This document shows, in pieces, positions 50,401 to 64,000 of a DNA stretch of 64,000 bases. This DNA is from Symsagittifera roscoffensis (taxonomy: Eukaryota; Xenacoelomorpha; Acoela; Convolutidae), in contig NC_087071.1 in assembly GCF_963678635.1 (NCBI RefSeq), forward strand, positions 30,184,141-30,248,140. Direction: 5' to 3'. Every line of letters starts with the position of its first letter. The first letter of the stretch is position 1. The translations under genes and the position numbers were made by a program. The notes under the pieces are model-generated. The model saw nothing but the letters and a program-made list of their open reading frames with translations. It did not search any database and was not told where the DNA came from.

Positions 50401-53400
50401 CATAACTAGTTTCGTCGTTATCGTCTATGTTGAGAAATCAGTAGATGTTCTGTTACTAGTGTTCCCTCCAACCTTCCATAACTAGTTTTTTCGTTTTCTT
50501 CTATGGTGTGGAGAAGTCATTTGATGTTCTTTTATTTTATGTACCCTTAAACCCTCCTAACCAGTTTTGTCGTTATCGTCTATGTGGAGAAGTCAGTTGA
50601 TGTTCTTTAAGTTTATGTACCGTTGAACCCCTTTTAACTAGTTTTGTCGTTTTTGTCTATGTGGAGACGTCAGTTCATGATCTTTTACTTTATCTACCCT
50701 TAAATCCTCCATAACCAGTTTTGTCGTTTTCGTCTATGTGGAAAAGTCAGTTGATGTTCTTTTAGTTTCTGCACCATCAAAACCTCCAGAAAGAGTTTTG
50801 TCGTTTTCGTCTATGTAGAGAAGTCAGTTGATGTTCTTTTAGTTAATGTACCGTTAAACCCTCCAAATTCAGTTTTGTCGTTTTCATCTATGTGGAGGAG
50901 TCAGTTGATGTTCTTGTAGTTTATGTACCCTCAAACCCTCCATAACTAGTTTTGTCGTTTTCATCTATGTGGAAATGTCAGTTGATGTTCTTTTACCTTA
51001 TGTACACTCAAACCCTTCATAACCAGTTTTGTCGTTTTTGTCTCTGTGGAGAAGTCAGTTGAAGTTCTTCTTGTTTATGTATCTTTAAACCCTCCAAAAC
51101 CAGTTTTGTCGTTTTCGTTTATTTGGAGAATTCAGTAAATGTTGTTTAAGTTTATGTACCGTTAAACCCTCCATAACCAGTTTTGTCTTTTTCGTATATG
51201 TGGTGAAGTCAGTTGACGTTCTTTTAGTTTTTTTACCCTCAAACCCTTCATAACCAGTTTTGTCTTTTTCGTTTTCGTCTATGTGGATAAGTCACTTGAT
51301 GTTCTTTTAGGTTATGTACAGTTAAACTCTTCAGAACCAGTTTTGTCGTTTTCGTTTTTGTGGAGAAGTCAGTTGATGCTCTTTCAGTTTATTTACCGTT
51401 AAACCCTTCGTAATCAGTTTTGTCGTTTTCGTCTTTGTGGAGAAATCAGTTGATTTTTTTAAGTTTATGTACCGTTAAACCCTTCATAACCAGTTTTGTC
51501 GTTTTTGTTTTTGTCTATTTGGAGATGTCAGTTGATGTTTTTTTACTTTATGTACATTCAAACCCTTCATAACCAGTTTTGTCGTTTTTGTTTTTGTCTA
51601 GGTGGAGAAGTCAGTAGATGTTCTTTTAGTTTATGTACCGTTAAACACTCCATAACCAGTTTTGTCGTTTTCGTCTATGTGGAGAAGTCAGTTGACGTTC
51701 TTTTAGTTTTTTTACCCTCAAACCCTTCATAACCAGTTTTTTCTTTTTCGTTTTCGTCTATGTGGAGAAGTAACTTGATGTTCTTTTAGGTTATGTATAG
51801 TTAAACTCTTCAGAACCAGTTTTATCGTTTTCGTTTTTGTGGAGAAGTCAGTTGATGTTCTTTCAGTTTATTTACCGTTAAACCCTTCGTGATCAGTTTT
51901 GTTGTTTTCGTTTATTTGGAGAATTCAGTAGATGTTGTTTAAGTTTATGTACCGTTAAACCCTCCATAACCAGTTTTGTCTTTTTCGTATATGTGGTGAA
52001 GTCAGTTGACGTTCTTTTAGTTTTTTTACCCTCAAACCCTTCATAACCAGTTTTGTCTTTTTCGTTTTCGTCTATGTGGAGAAGTCACTTGATGTTCTTT
52101 TAGGTTATGTACAGTTAAACTCCTCAAAACCAGTTTTGTCGTTTTCGTTTTTGTGGAGAAGTCAATTGATGTTCTTTCAGTTTATTTACCGTTAAACCCT
52201 TCGTAATCAGTTTTGTCGTTTTCGTCTTTGTGGAGAAATCAGTTGATTTTTTTAAGTTTATGTACCGTTAAACTCTTCATAACCAGTTTTGTCGTTTTTG
52301 TTTTTGTCTATTTGGAGAAGTCAGTTGATGTTCTTTTACTTTATGTACATTCAAACCCTTCATAACCAGTTTTGTCTTTTTTGTTTTTGTCTAGGTGGAG
52401 AAGTCAGTAGATGTTCTTTTAGTTTATGTACCGTTAAACACTCCATAACCAGTTTTGTCGTTTTCGTCTATGTGGAGAAGTCAGTTGATGTTTTTTTAGC
52501 TTATGTACCCTCAAATCCTCCATAACCAGTTTTGTCCTTTTCGTCTATATGGAGAAGTCAGTTGATTTGCTTTTAGTTTATGTACTGTTAAACCCTTCAT
52601 AACCAGTTTTGTCGTTTTCGTTTTTGTCTATGTGGAGAAGTCAGTTGATGTTCTTTTAATTTATGTACATTCAAACCCTCCATAACCAGTTTCGTCTTTT
52701 TCGTCTATGCGGAGAATTCAGAAGATGTTCTTTTAGTTCATGTACCGTTAAACTCTCCATAACCAGTTTTGTCGTTTTCATCTATGTGGAGAAATCATGT
52801 GACGTTTTTTCAGTTTATTTACCGTTAAACCCTTCGTAACCAGTTTTGTCGTTTTTGTCTCTGTGGAGAAATCAGTTGAATTTTCAAAAGTTTTTATACC
52901 GTTAAACCTTGCATAACCAGTTTTGTCGTTTTCGTTTTTGTCTATGTGGAGAAGTCAGTTGTTGTTCTTTTCATTTATGTACATTCAAACGCTCAATAAC
53001 CAGTTTCGTTTTTTTCGTTTATGTGGAGAGGAGAAGTCAGTAGATGTTCTTTTAGTGTATGTACCGTTAAACCCTCCATAACCAGTTTTGTCGTTTTCGT
53101 CTATGTGGAGAAGTCAGTTGATGTTTTTTTAGTTTATGTACCTCAAACCCTCCATAACCAGTTTTGTCCTTTTCCTCACTGTGGAGAAGTCAGTTGATGT
53201 TCTTTGAGTTTATGTACCGTTAAACCCTTCATAACCAGTTTTGTCATTTTCGTCTATGTGGAGAAATCAGTTGATGTTCTTTCAGTTTATTTCCCGTTAA
53301 ACCCTTCATAACCAGTTTTGTTTTTTTTGTCTTTATGGAGAAGTCAGTTGATGTTATTTTAGTTTATGTACTAATAAACTCTTCGTAACCAGTTTCGTCG

Positions 53401-56400
53401 TTTTCGTTTTTGTCTATGTGGAGAAGTCAATTGATGTTCTTTTAGTTTAGGTACCCTCAAACCCTCCATAACCAGTTTTGCCGTTTTCGTTTTCGTCGAT
53501 GTGGAGAAGTCAATTGATGTTCTTTTAGTTTATGTACCCTCAAACCCTCCATAACCAGTTTTGTCGTTTTCGTCTATGTGGAGAAGTCAGTTGATGTTCT
53601 TTCAGTTTATTTCCCCTTAAACCCTTCATAACCAGTTTTGTCGTTGTCGTCTATGTGGAGAAATCAGTTGTTGTTCTTTTAGTGTATGTACCGTTAAACC
53701 CTCCATAACCAGTTTTGTCGTTTTCGTCTATGTGGAGAAGTCAGTTGATGTTCTTTTAGTTTATGTACCAATAAACCTTCGTAACCAGTTTCGTCGTTTT
53801 CGTTTTCGTCTATGTGGAGAAGTCATTTGATGTTCTTTTAGTTTAGGTACCCTCAAACCCTCCATAACCAGTTTTGTCGTTTTCGTTTTCGTCGATGTGG
53901 AGAAGTCAATTGATGTTATTTTATTTTATGTACCCTCAAACCCTCCATAACCATTTTTGTCCTTTTCCTCACTGTGGAGAAGTCAGTTGATGTTCTTTGA
54001 GTTTATGTACCGTTAAACCCTTCATAACCAGTTTTGTCATTTTTGTCTATGTGGAGAAGTCAGTTGATGTTCTTTCAGTTTATTTCCCGTTAAACCTTCA
54101 TAACCAGTTTTGTTGTTTTCGTCTATATGGAGAAGTCAGTTGATGTTCTTTTAGTTTATGTACCAATAAACCTTCGCAACCAGTTTCGTCGTTTTCGTTT
54201 TCGTTTATGTGGAGAAGTCATTTGATGTTCTTTTAGTTTAGGTACCCTCAAACCCTCCATAACCAGTTTTGTCGTTTTCGTTTTCGTCGATGTGGAGAAG
54301 TCAATTGATGTTATTTTAGTTTATGTACCGTTAAACCCTCCATAACCAGTTTTGTCGTTTTCGTCTATGTGGAGAAGTCAGTTGATGTTCTTTCAGTTTA
54401 TTTCCCGTTAAACCCTTCATAACCAGTTTTGTCGTTGTCGTCTATGTGGAGAAATCAGTTGTTGTTGTTCTTTTAGTGTATGTACCGTTAAACCCTTTGT
54501 AACCAGTTTCGTCGTTTTCGTTTTTGTCTATGTGGAGAAGTCAATTGATGTTCTTTTAGTTTAGGTACCCTCAAACCCTCCATAACCAGTTTTGTCGTTT
54601 TCATTTTCGTCGATGTGGAGAAGTCAATTGATGTTCTTTTAGTTTATGTACCCTCAAACCCTCCATAACCAGTTTTGTCGTTTTCGTCTATGTGGAGAAG
54701 TCAGTTGATGTTCTTTCAGTTTATGTACCGTTAAACCCTCCATAACCAGTTTTGTCGTTTTCGTCTATGTGGAGAAGTCAGTTGATGTTCTTTCAGTTTA
54801 TTTCCCGTTAAACCCTTCATAACCAGTTTTGTCGTTGTCGTCTATGTGGAGAAATCAGTTGTTGTTGTTCTTTTAGTGTATGTACCGTTAAACCCTTTGT
54901 AACCAGTTTCGTCGTTTTCGTTTTTGTCTATGTGGAGAAGTCAATTGATGTTCTTTTAGTTTAGGTACCCTCAAACCCTCCATAACCAGTTTTGTCGTTT
55001 TCATTTTCGTCGATGTGGAGAAGTCAATTGATGTTCTTTTAGTTTATGTACCCTCAAACCCTCCATAACCAGTTTTGTCGTTTTCGTCTATGTGGAGAAG
55101 TCAGTTGATGTTCTTTCAGTTTATTTCCCGTAAAACCCTTCATAACCAGTTTTGTCGTTGTCGTCTATGTGGAGAAGTCAGTTGATGTTCTTTCAGTTTA
55201 TGTACCGTTAAACCCTCCATAACCAGTTTTGTCGTTTTCGTCTATGTGGAGAAGTCAGTTGATGTTCTTTCAGTTTATTTCCCGTTAAACCCTTCATAAC
55301 CAGTTTTGTTGTTGTCGTCTATGTGGAGAAATCAGTTGTTGTTGTTCTTTTAGTGTATGTACCGTTAAACCCTTTGTAACCAGTTTCGTCGTTTTCGTTT
55401 TTGTCTATGTGGAGAAGTCAATTGATGTTCTTTTAGTTTAGGTACCCTCAAACCCTCCATAACCAGTTTTGTCGTTTTCATTTTCGTCGATGTGGAGAAG
55501 TCAATTGATGTTCTTTTAGTTTATGTACCCTCAAACCCTCCATAACCAGTTTTGTCGTTTTCGTCTATGTGGAGAAGTCAGTTGATGTTCTTTCAGTTTA
55601 TTTCCCGTAAAACCCTTCATAACCAGTTTTGTCGTTGTCGTCTATGTGGAGAAATCAGTTGTTGTTCTTTTAGTGTATGTACCGTTAAACCCTCCATAAC
55701 CAATTTTGTCGTTTTCGTCTATGTGGAGAAGTCAGTTGATGTTTTTTTAGTTTATGTACCGTTAAACCCTTCATAACCAGTTTTGTCATTTTCGTCTGCG
55801 TGGAGAAGTCAGTTGATGTTCTTTCAGTTTATTTCCCGTTAAACCCTTCATAACCAATTTTTTTTTGTTGTTTTCGTCTATATGGAGAAGTCAGTTGATG
55901 TTCTTTTAGTTTATGTACCAATAAACCCTTTGTAACCAGTTTTATCGTTTTCGAATATGTGGAGAAGTCAGTTGATGTTATTATAGTTTATGTACCCTCA
56001 GAACCTCCATAACCAGTTTTGTCCTTTTCCTCACTGTGGAGAAGTCAGTTGATGTTCTTTGAGTTTATGTACCGTTAACCCTTTATAACCAGTTTTGTCA
56101 TTTTCGTCTATGTGGAGAAGTCATTTGATGTTCTTTTAGTTTATGTACCAATAAACCCTTCGTAACCAGTTTTGTCGTTTTCGAATATGTGGAGAAGTCA
56201 GTTGATGTTTTTTTAGTTTATGTACCCTCAGAACCTCCATAACCAGTTTTGTCCTTTTTCTCACTGTGGAGAAGTCAGTTGATGTTCTTTGAGTTCATGT
56301 ACCGTTAACCCTTTATAACCAGTTTTGTCATTTTCGTCTATGTGGAGAAGTCAGTTGATGTTCTTTCAGTTTATTTCCCGTTAAACCCTTCATAACCAGT

Positions 56401-59400
56401 TTTGTCGTTTTCATTTTCGTCGATGTGGAGAAGTCAATTGATGTTCTTTTAGTTTATGTACCCTCAAACCCTCCATAACCAGTTTTGTCGTTTTCGTCTA
56501 TGTGGAGAAGTCAGTTGATGTTCTTTCAGTTTATTTCCCGTAAAACCCTTCATAACCAGTTTTGTCGTTTTCATTTTCGTCGATGTGGAGAAGTCAATTG
56601 ATGTTCTTTTAGTTTATGTACCCTCAAACCCTCCATAACCAGTTTTGTCGTTTTCGTCTATGTGGAGAAGTCAGTTGATGTTCTTTCAGTTTATTTCCCG
56701 TAAAACCCTTCATAACCAGTTTTGTCGTTGTCGTCTATGTGGAGAAATCAGTTGTTGTTCTTTTAGTGTATGTACCGTTAAACCCTTCATAACCAGTTTT
56801 GTCGTTTTCATTTTCGTCGATGTGGAGAAGTCAGTTGATGTTTTTTTAGTTTATGTACCCTCAAACCCTCCATAACCAGTTTTGTCCTTTTCCTCACTGT
56901 GGAGAAGTCAGTTGATGTTCTTTGAGTTTATGTACCGTTAACCCTTTATAACCAGTTTTGTCATTTTCGTCTATGTGGAGAAGTCAGTTGATGTTCTTTT
57001 AGTTTATGTACCAATAAACCCTTCGTAACCAGTTTTGTCGTTGTCGTCTATGTGGAGAAATCAGTTGTTGTTCTTTTAGTGTATGTACCGTTAACCCTTT
57101 ATAACCAGTTTTGTCATTTTTGTCTATGTGGAGAAGTCAGTTGATGTTCTTTCAGTTTATTTCCCGTTAAACCCTTCATAACCAGTTTTGTCGTTTTCAT
57201 TTTCGTCGATGTGGAGAAGTCAATTGATGTTCTTTTAGTTTATGTACCCTCAAACCCTCCATAACCAGTTTTGTCGTTTTCGTCTATGTGGAGAAGTCAG
57301 TTGATGTTCTTTCAGTTTATTTCCCGTAAAACCCTTCATAACCAGTTTTGTCGTTGTCGTCTATGTGGAGAAATCAGTTGTTGTTCTTTTAGTGTATGTA
57401 CCGTTAAACCCTTCATAACCAGTTTTGTCGTTTTCATTTTCGTCGATGTGGAGAAGTCAGTTGATGTTTTTTTAGTTTATGTACCCTCAAACCCTCCATA
57501 ACCAGTTTTGTCCTTTTCCTCACTGTGGAGAAGTCAGTTGATGTTCTTTGAGTTTATGTACCGTTAACCCTTTATAACCAGTTTTGTCATTTTCGTCTAT
57601 GTGGAGAAGTCAGTTGATGTTCTTTTAGTTTATGTACCAATAAACCCTTCGTAACCAGTTTTGTCGTTGTCGTCTATGTGGAGAAATCAGTTGTTGTTCT
57701 TTTAGTGTATGTACCGTTAAACCCTCCATAACCAATTTTGTCGTTTTCGTCTATGTGGAGAAGTCAGTTGATGTTTATTTAGTTTATGTACCCTCAAACC
57801 CTCCATAACCAGTTTTGTCCTTTTCCTCACTGTGGAGAAGTCAGTTGATGTTCTTTGAGTTTATGTACCGTTAACCCTTTATAACCAGTTTTGTCATTTT
57901 CGTCTATGTGGAGAAGTCAGTAGATGTTCTTTTAGTTTATGTACCAATAAACCCTTCGTAACCAGTTTTGTCGTTTTCGAATATGTGGAGAAGTCAGTTG
58001 ATGTTTTTTTAGTTTATGTACCCTCAGAACCTCCATAACCAGTTTTGTCCGTTTCCTCACTGTGGAGAAGTCAGTTGATGTTCTTTGAGTTTATGTACCG
58101 TTAACCCTTTACAACCATTTTTGTCATTTTCGTCTATGTGGAGAAGTCAGTTGATGTTCTTTCAGTTTATTTCCCGTTAAACCCTTCATAACCAGTTTTG
58201 TCGTTTTCATTTTCGTCGATGTGGAGAAGTCAATTGATGTTCTTTTAGTTTATGTACCCTCAAACCCTCCATAACCAGTTTTGTCGTTTTCGTCTATGTG
58301 GAGAAGTCAGTTGATGTTCTTTCAGTTTATTTCCCGTAAAACCCTTCATAACCAGTTTTGTCGTTGTCGTCTATGTGGAGAAATCAGTTGTTGTTCTTTT
58401 AGTATATGTACCGTTAAACCCTCCATAACCAATTTTGTCGTTTTCGTCTATGTGGAGAAGTCAGTTGATGTTTTTTTAGTTTATGTACCCTCAAACCCTC
58501 CATAACCAGTTTTGTCCTTTTCCTCACTGTGGAGAAGTCAGTTGATGTTCTTTGAGTTTATGTACCGTTAAACCCTTCATAACCAGTTTTGTCATTTTCG
58601 TCTGAGTGGAGAAGTCAGTTGATGTTCTTTCAGTTTATTTCCCGTTAAACCCTTCATAACCAGTTTTTTTTTTGTTGTTTTTGTCTATATGGAGAAGTCA
58701 GTTGATGTTCTTTTAGTTTATGTACCAATAAACCCTTCGTAACCAGTTTTGTCGTTTTCGAATATGTGGAGAAGTCAGTTGATGTTTTTTTAGTTTATGT
58801 ACCCTCAGAACCTCCATAACCATTTTTGTCCTTTTCCTCACTGTGGAGAAGTCAGTTGATGTTCTTTGAGTTTATGTACCGTTAACCCTTTATAACCAGT
58901 TTTGTCATTTTCGTCTATGTGGAGAAGTCAGTTGATGTTCTTTCAGTTTATTTCCCGTTAAACCCTTCATAACCAGTTTTGTTGTTTCCGTCTATATGGA
59001 GAAGTCAGTTGACGTTCTTTTAGTTTTTTTACCCTCAAACCATTCATAACCAGTTTTGTCTTTTTCGTTTTCGTCTATGTGGAGAAGTCACTTGATGTTC
59101 TTTCAGGTTATGTACAGTTAAACCCTTCTCAACCAGTTTTGTCATTTTCGTCTATGCGGAGAAGTCAGTTGATGTTCTTTCAGTTTATTTCCCGTTAAAC
59201 CCTTCATAACCAGTTTTGTTGTTTTCGTCTATATGGAGAAGTCAGTTGATAGTTGATTTTCTTTTAGTTTATGTACCAATAAACCCTTCGTAATCAGTTT
59301 TGTCGTTTCCGTCTATATGGAGAAGTCAGTTGATGTTTTTTTAGTTTATGTAACCTCAAACCCTCCATAACCAGTTTTGTCCTTTTCCTCACTGTGGAGA

Positions 59401-62400
59401 AGTCAGTTGATGTTCTTTGAGTTTATGTACCGTTAAACCCTTCATAACCAGTTTTGTCTTTTTCGTCTATGTGGAGAAGTCAGTTGATGTTCTTTCAGTT
59501 TATTTCCCGTTAAACCCTTCATAACCAGTTTTGTTGTTTTTGTCTATATGGAGAAGTCAGTTGATTTTCTTTTAGTTTATGTACCAATAAACCCCTCGTA
59601 ACCAGTTTTGTCGTTTCCGTCTATGTGGAGAAGTCAGTTGATGTTTTTTTAGTTTATGTACCCTCAAACCCTCCATAACCAGTTTTGTCCTTTTCCTCAC
59701 TGTGGAGAAGTCAGTTGATGTTCTTTGAGTTTATGTACCGTTAAACCCTTCATAACCAGTTTTGTCATTTTCGTCTATGTGGAGAAGTCAGTTGATGTTC
59801 TTTCAGTTTATTTCCCGTTAAACCCTTCATAACCAGTTTTGTTGTTTTCGTCTATATGGAGAAGTCAGTTGATGTTCTTTTAGTTCATGTACCAATAAAC
59901 CCTTCGTAACCAGTTTTGTCGTTTTCGTCTATGTGGAGAAGTCAGTTGATGTTTTTTTAGTTTATGTACCTTCAATCCTCCATAACCAGTTTTGTCCTTT
60001 TCCTCACTGTGGAGAATTCAGTTGATGTTCTTTGAGTTTATGTACCGTTAAACCCTTCATAACCAGTTTTGTCATTTTCGTCTATATGGAGAAGTCAGTT
60101 GATGTTCTTTTAGTTTATGTACCAATAAACCCTTCGTAAACAGTTTCGTCGTTTTCGTCTATGTGGAGAAGTCAGTTGATGTTTTTTTTAGTTTGTGTAC
60201 CCTCAAATCCTCCATAACCAGTTTTGTCCTTTTCCTCACTGTGGAGAAGTCAGTTGATGTTCTTTGAGTTTATGTACCGTTAAACACTTCATAATCAGTT
60301 TTGTCATTTTCGTCTATATGGAGAAGTCAGTTGATGTTCTTTTAGTTTATGTACCAATAAACCCTTCGTAAACAGTTTCGTCGTTTTCGTCTATGTGGAG
60401 AAGTCAGTTGATGTTTTTTTTAGTTTGTGTACCCTCAAACCCTCCATAACCAGTTTTGTCCTTTTCCTCACTGTGGAGAAGTCAGTTGATGTTCTTTGAG
60501 TTTATGTACCGTTAAACCCTTCATAACCAGTTTTGTCATTTTCGTCTATGTGGAGAAGTCAGTTGATGTTCTTTCAGTTTATTTCCCGTTAAACCCTTCA
60601 TAACCAGTTTTGTTGTTTTCGTCTATATGGAGAATTCAGTTGATGTTCTTTTAGTTTATGTACCCTCGAACCCTCCATAACCAGTTTTGTCGTTTTCGTC
60701 TATGTGGAGAAGTCAGTTGATGTTCTTTCAGTTTATTTCCCGTTAAACCCTTCATAACCAGTTTTGTCGTTGTCGTCTATGTGGAGAAATCAGTAGTTGT
60801 TATTTTAGTGTATGTACCGTTAAACCCTCCATAACCAGTTTTGTCGTTTTCGTCTATGTGGAGAAGTCAGTTGATGTTTTTTTAGTTTATGTACCCTCAA
60901 ACCCTCCATAACCAGTTTTGTCCTTTTCCTCACTGTGGAGAAGTCAGTTGATGTTCTTTGAGTTTATGTACCGTTAAACACTTCATAACCAGTTTTGTCA
61001 TTTTCGTCTATGTGGAGAAGTCAGTTGATGTTCTTTCAGTTTATTTCCCGTTAAACCCTTCATAACCAGATTGTTGTTTTCGTCTAAATGGAGAAGTCAG
61101 TTGATGTTCTTTTAGTTCATGTACCAATAAACCCTTCGTAACCAGTTTTGTCGTTTTCGTCTATGTGGAGAAGTCAGTTGATGTTTTTTTGGTTTATGTA
61201 CCCTCAAACCCTCCATAACCAGTTTTGTCCTTTTCCTCACTGTGGAGAAGTCAGTTGATGTTCTTTGAGTTTATGTACCGTTAAACCCTTCATAACCAGT
61301 TTTGTCATTTTCATCTATATGGAGAAGTCAGTTGATGTTCTTTTAGTTCATGTACCAATAAACCCTTCGTAAACAGTTTCGTCGTTTTCGTCTATGTGGA
61401 GAAGTCTGTTGATGTTTTTTTTAGTTTATGTACCCTCAAACCCTCCATAACCAGTTTTGTCCTTTTCCTCACTGTGGAGAAGTCAGTTGATGTTCTTTGA
61501 GTTTATGTACCGTTAAACCCTTCATAACCAATTTTGTCATTTTCGTCTATGTGGAGAAGTCAGTTGATGTTCTTTCAGTTTATTTCCCGTTAAACCCTTC
61601 ATAACCAGTTTTGTTGTTTTGGTCTATATGGAGAATTCAGTTGATGTTCTTTTAGTTTATGTACCCTCGAACCCTCCATAACCAGTTTTGTCGTTTTCGT
61701 CTATGTGGAGAAGTCAGTTGATGTTCTTTCAGTTTATTTCCCGTTAAACCCTTCATAACCAGTTTTGTCGTTGTCGTCTATGTGGAGAAATCAGTAGTTG
61801 TTATTTTAGTGTATGTACCGTTAAACCCTCCATAACCAGTTTTGTCGTTTTCGTCTATGTGGAGAAGTCAGTTGATGTTTTTTTAGTTTATGTACCCTCA
61901 AACCCTCCATAACCAGTTTTGTCCTTTTCCTCACTGTGGAGAAGTCAGTTGATGTTCTTTGAGCTTATGTACCGTTAAACGCTTCATAACCAGTTTTGTC
62001 ATTTTCGTCTATGTGGAGAAGTCAGTTGATGTTCTTTCAGTTTATTTCCCGTTTAACCTTCATAACCAGTTTTGTTGTTTTCGTCTATATGAAGAAGTCA
62101 GTTGATGTTCTTTTAGTTTATGTACCAATAAACCCTTCGTAACCAGTTTCGTCGTTTTCGTTTTTGTCGATGTGGAGAAGTCAATTGATGTTCTTTTAGT
62201 TTATGTACCCTCAAACCCTCCATAACCAGTTTTGTCGTTTTCGTCTATGTGGAGAAGTCAGTTGATGTTCTTTCAGTTTATTTCCCGTTAAATTCTTCAT
62301 AACCAGTTTTGTCGTTGTCGTCTATGTGGAGAAATCAGTTGTTGTTCTTTTAGTGTATGTACCAATAAACCCTTCGTAACCAGTTTTGTCGTTTTCGTCT

Positions 62401-64000
62401 ATGTGGAGAAGTCAGTTGATGTTTTTTTAGTTTATGTACCCTCAAACCCTCCATAACCAGTTTTGTCCTTTTCCTCACTGTGGAGAAGTCAGTTGATGTT
62501 CTTTGAGTTTATTTCCCGTTAAATTCTTCATAACCAGTTTTGTCGTTGTCGTCTATGTGGAGAAATCAGTTGTTGTTATTTTAGTGTATGTACCAATAAA
62601 CCCTTCGTAACCAGTTTGTCGTTTTCGTCTATGTGGAGAAGTCAGTTGATGTTTTTTAGTTTAGGTACCCTCAAACCCTCCATAACCAGTTTTGTCGTTT
62701 TCGTTTTCGTCGATGTGGAGAAGTCAATTGATGTTCTTTTAGTTTATGTACCCTCAAACCCTCCATAACCAGTTTTGTCGTTTTCGTCTATATGGAGAAG
62801 TCAGTTGATGTTCTTTCAGTTTATTTCCCGTTAAATTCTTCATAACCAGTTTTGTCGTTGTCGTCTATGTGGAGAAATCAGTTGTTGTTCTTTTCGTGTA
62901 TGTACCAATAAACCCTTCGTAACCAGTTTTGTCGTTTTCGTCTATGTGGAGAAGTCAGTTGATGTTTTTTTAGTTTATGTACCCTCAAACCCTCCATAAC
63001 CAGTTTTGTCCTTTTCCTCACTGTGGAGAAGTCAGTTGATGTTCTTTGAGTTTATGTACCGTTAAACCCTTCATAACCAGTTTTGTCATTTTCGTCTATA
63101 TGGAGAAGTCAGTTGATGTTCTTTTAGTTTATGTACCAATAAACCCTTCGTAAACAGTTTCGTCGTTTTCGTCTATGTGGAGAAGTCAGTTGATGTTTTT
63201 TTAGTTTATGTACCCTCAAACCCTCCATAACCAGTTTTGTCCTTTTCCTCACTGTGGAGAAGTCAGTTGATGTTCTTTGAGTTTATGTACCGTTAAACCC
63301 TTCATAACCAGTTTTGTCATTTTCGTCTATGTGGAGAAGTCAGTTGAAGTTCTTTCAGTTTATTTCCCGTTAAACCCTTCATAACCAGTTTTGTTGTTTT
63401 CGTCTATATGGAGAAGTCAGTTGATGTTCATTTAGTTTATGTACCCTCAAACCCTCCAAAACCAGTTTTGTCGTTTTCGTTTTCGTCGATGTGGAGAAGT
63501 CAATTGATGTTCTTTTAGTTTATGTACCCTCAAACCCTCCATAACCCGTTTTGTCGTTTTCGTCTATGTGGAGAAGTCAGTTGATGTTCTTTCAGTTTTT
63601 TTCCCGTTAAACCCTTCATAACCAGTTTTGTCGTTGTCGTCTATGTGGAGAAATCAGTTGTTGTTCTTTTAGTGTATGTACCGTTAAACCCTCCATAACC
63701 AGTTTTGTCGTTTTTGTCTATGTGGAGAAGTCAGTTGATGTTTTTTTAGTTTATGTACCCTCAAACCCTCCATAACCAGTTTTGTCCTTTTCCTCACTGT
63801 GGAGAAGTCAGTTGATGTTCTTTGAGTTTATGTACCGTTAAACCCTTCATAACCAGTTTTGTCATTTTCGTCTATGTGGAGAAGTCAGTTGATGTTCTTT
63901 CAGTTTATATCCCGATAAACCCTTCATAACCAGTTTTGTTGTTTTCGTCTATATGGAGAAGTCAGTTGATGTTCTTTTAGTTTATGTACCAATAAATCCT
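44455..64000. repeat. Satellite array, about 77-bp monomers, at least 19.5 kb
   Basis: From about 44455 to the window's right edge, roughly 250 monomers of about 77 bp are arranged head to tail. The core words are CCATAACCAGTTTTGTCG, TCTATGTGGAGAAGTCAG and TTGATGTTCTTTTAGTTTAT. Monomers fall into classes, for example TCCTTTTCCTCACTGTGG, TTTCAGTTTATTTCCCG, GTATAGGTACCCTTTAACC and inserts such as TTTTCGTTTTCGTCGATG. The middle part (47200-49500) is more diverged. Open frames of 60-80 codons across it are by-products of the period; they are not genes. The array is truncated by the window. Confidence 0.97.
44831..46915. repeat. Higher-order repeat of 309 bp (4 monomers) within the satellite
   Basis: The marker AACTAGTTTGG recurs at 44831, 45140, 45449, 45758, 46067, then 46222, 46531 and 46840: spacing 309 bp except one step of 155 bp (two monomers). 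Four monomer classes repeat in fixed order. Two more periods of the same unit occur at 49709 and 50018, again 309 bp apart. Confidence 0.85.

Noticed and set aside
44531-58505. Series of 60-80-codon plus-strand ORFs with similar sequences, looking like a gene family
   Set aside because: They are the 77-bp satellite read in frame; three monomers restore the phase. They track the repeat, end at random stops and show no sign of coding constraint.
44455-64000. CRISPR-like array or telomere-related repeat (AACCCT-like words)
   Set aside because: No unique spacers between conserved repeats; the whole unit is repeated. The AACCCT words occur once per monomer, not as a telomeric run.

Overview
The window looks like repeat-dense, AT-rich, non-coding DNA from an invertebrate metazoan. 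It holds Penelope-like, non-LTR and Ty3/gypsy retroelements, short inverted-repeat elements and a long satellite. I could support no host gene, tRNA or rRNA, and I cannot name the species. Nearly every recognisable gene belongs to a mobile element. All calls come from reading the sequence; no database was searched.

Layout. 1-4409 is a graveyard of retroelement pieces: an edge-truncated non-LTR reverse transcriptase (minus), a Penelope-like GIY-YIG endonuclease end, and a broken non-LTR element with a PHD-like finger, a reverse transcriptase and a distinctive C-terminal domain. 4410-23321 is one giant LTR retroelement (18,912 bp, minus strand) with two identical 410-bp LTRs and a 4-bp target duplication. 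23326-32009 holds further decayed non-LTR and Penelope-like remains and a 1-kb tandem duplication. 32015-37886 is a second, older Ty3/gypsy element (5,872 bp, minus strand, 284-bp LTRs, 5-bp target duplication) that has lost parts of RNase H and integrase. 38182-40986 contains three inverted-repeat (MITE-like) elements and an array of TAAT-CG-ATTA palindromes. 40987-44454 is AT-rich DNA in which I recognise almost nothing. 44455-64000 is a satellite of about 77-bp monomers, with a 309-bp (4-monomer) higher-order repeat in places, running off the right edge.

The giant element is the point of interest. In its own 5'-3' order it reads: LTR, primer-binding site, long leader with a small Arg-rich ORF, tandem hairpins and candidate splice donors, 155-aa basic ORF, 459-aa ORF, a single uninterrupted Gag-Pol ORF (Gag, CCHC, protease, RT, RNase H, DD35E integrase, GPY/F), two tiny hydrophobic ORFs, a 378-codon open frame with no AUG, an envelope-like glycoprotein split by a +1 shift, a 601-aa ORF of unknown function, an intron-like sequence directly after its stop, 1.5 kb of non-coding DNA, and LTR. 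The ORFs are packed like a viral genome: three junctions are +1 shifts (two at AAA-TAA-AAA) and two are ATGA stop/start overlaps. Identical LTRs and the intact Gag-Pol suggest a very recent insertion, so the unusual coding arrangement may be functional rather than decay. It resembles an endogenous-retrovirus-like Metaviridae element with an enlarged accessory gene set.
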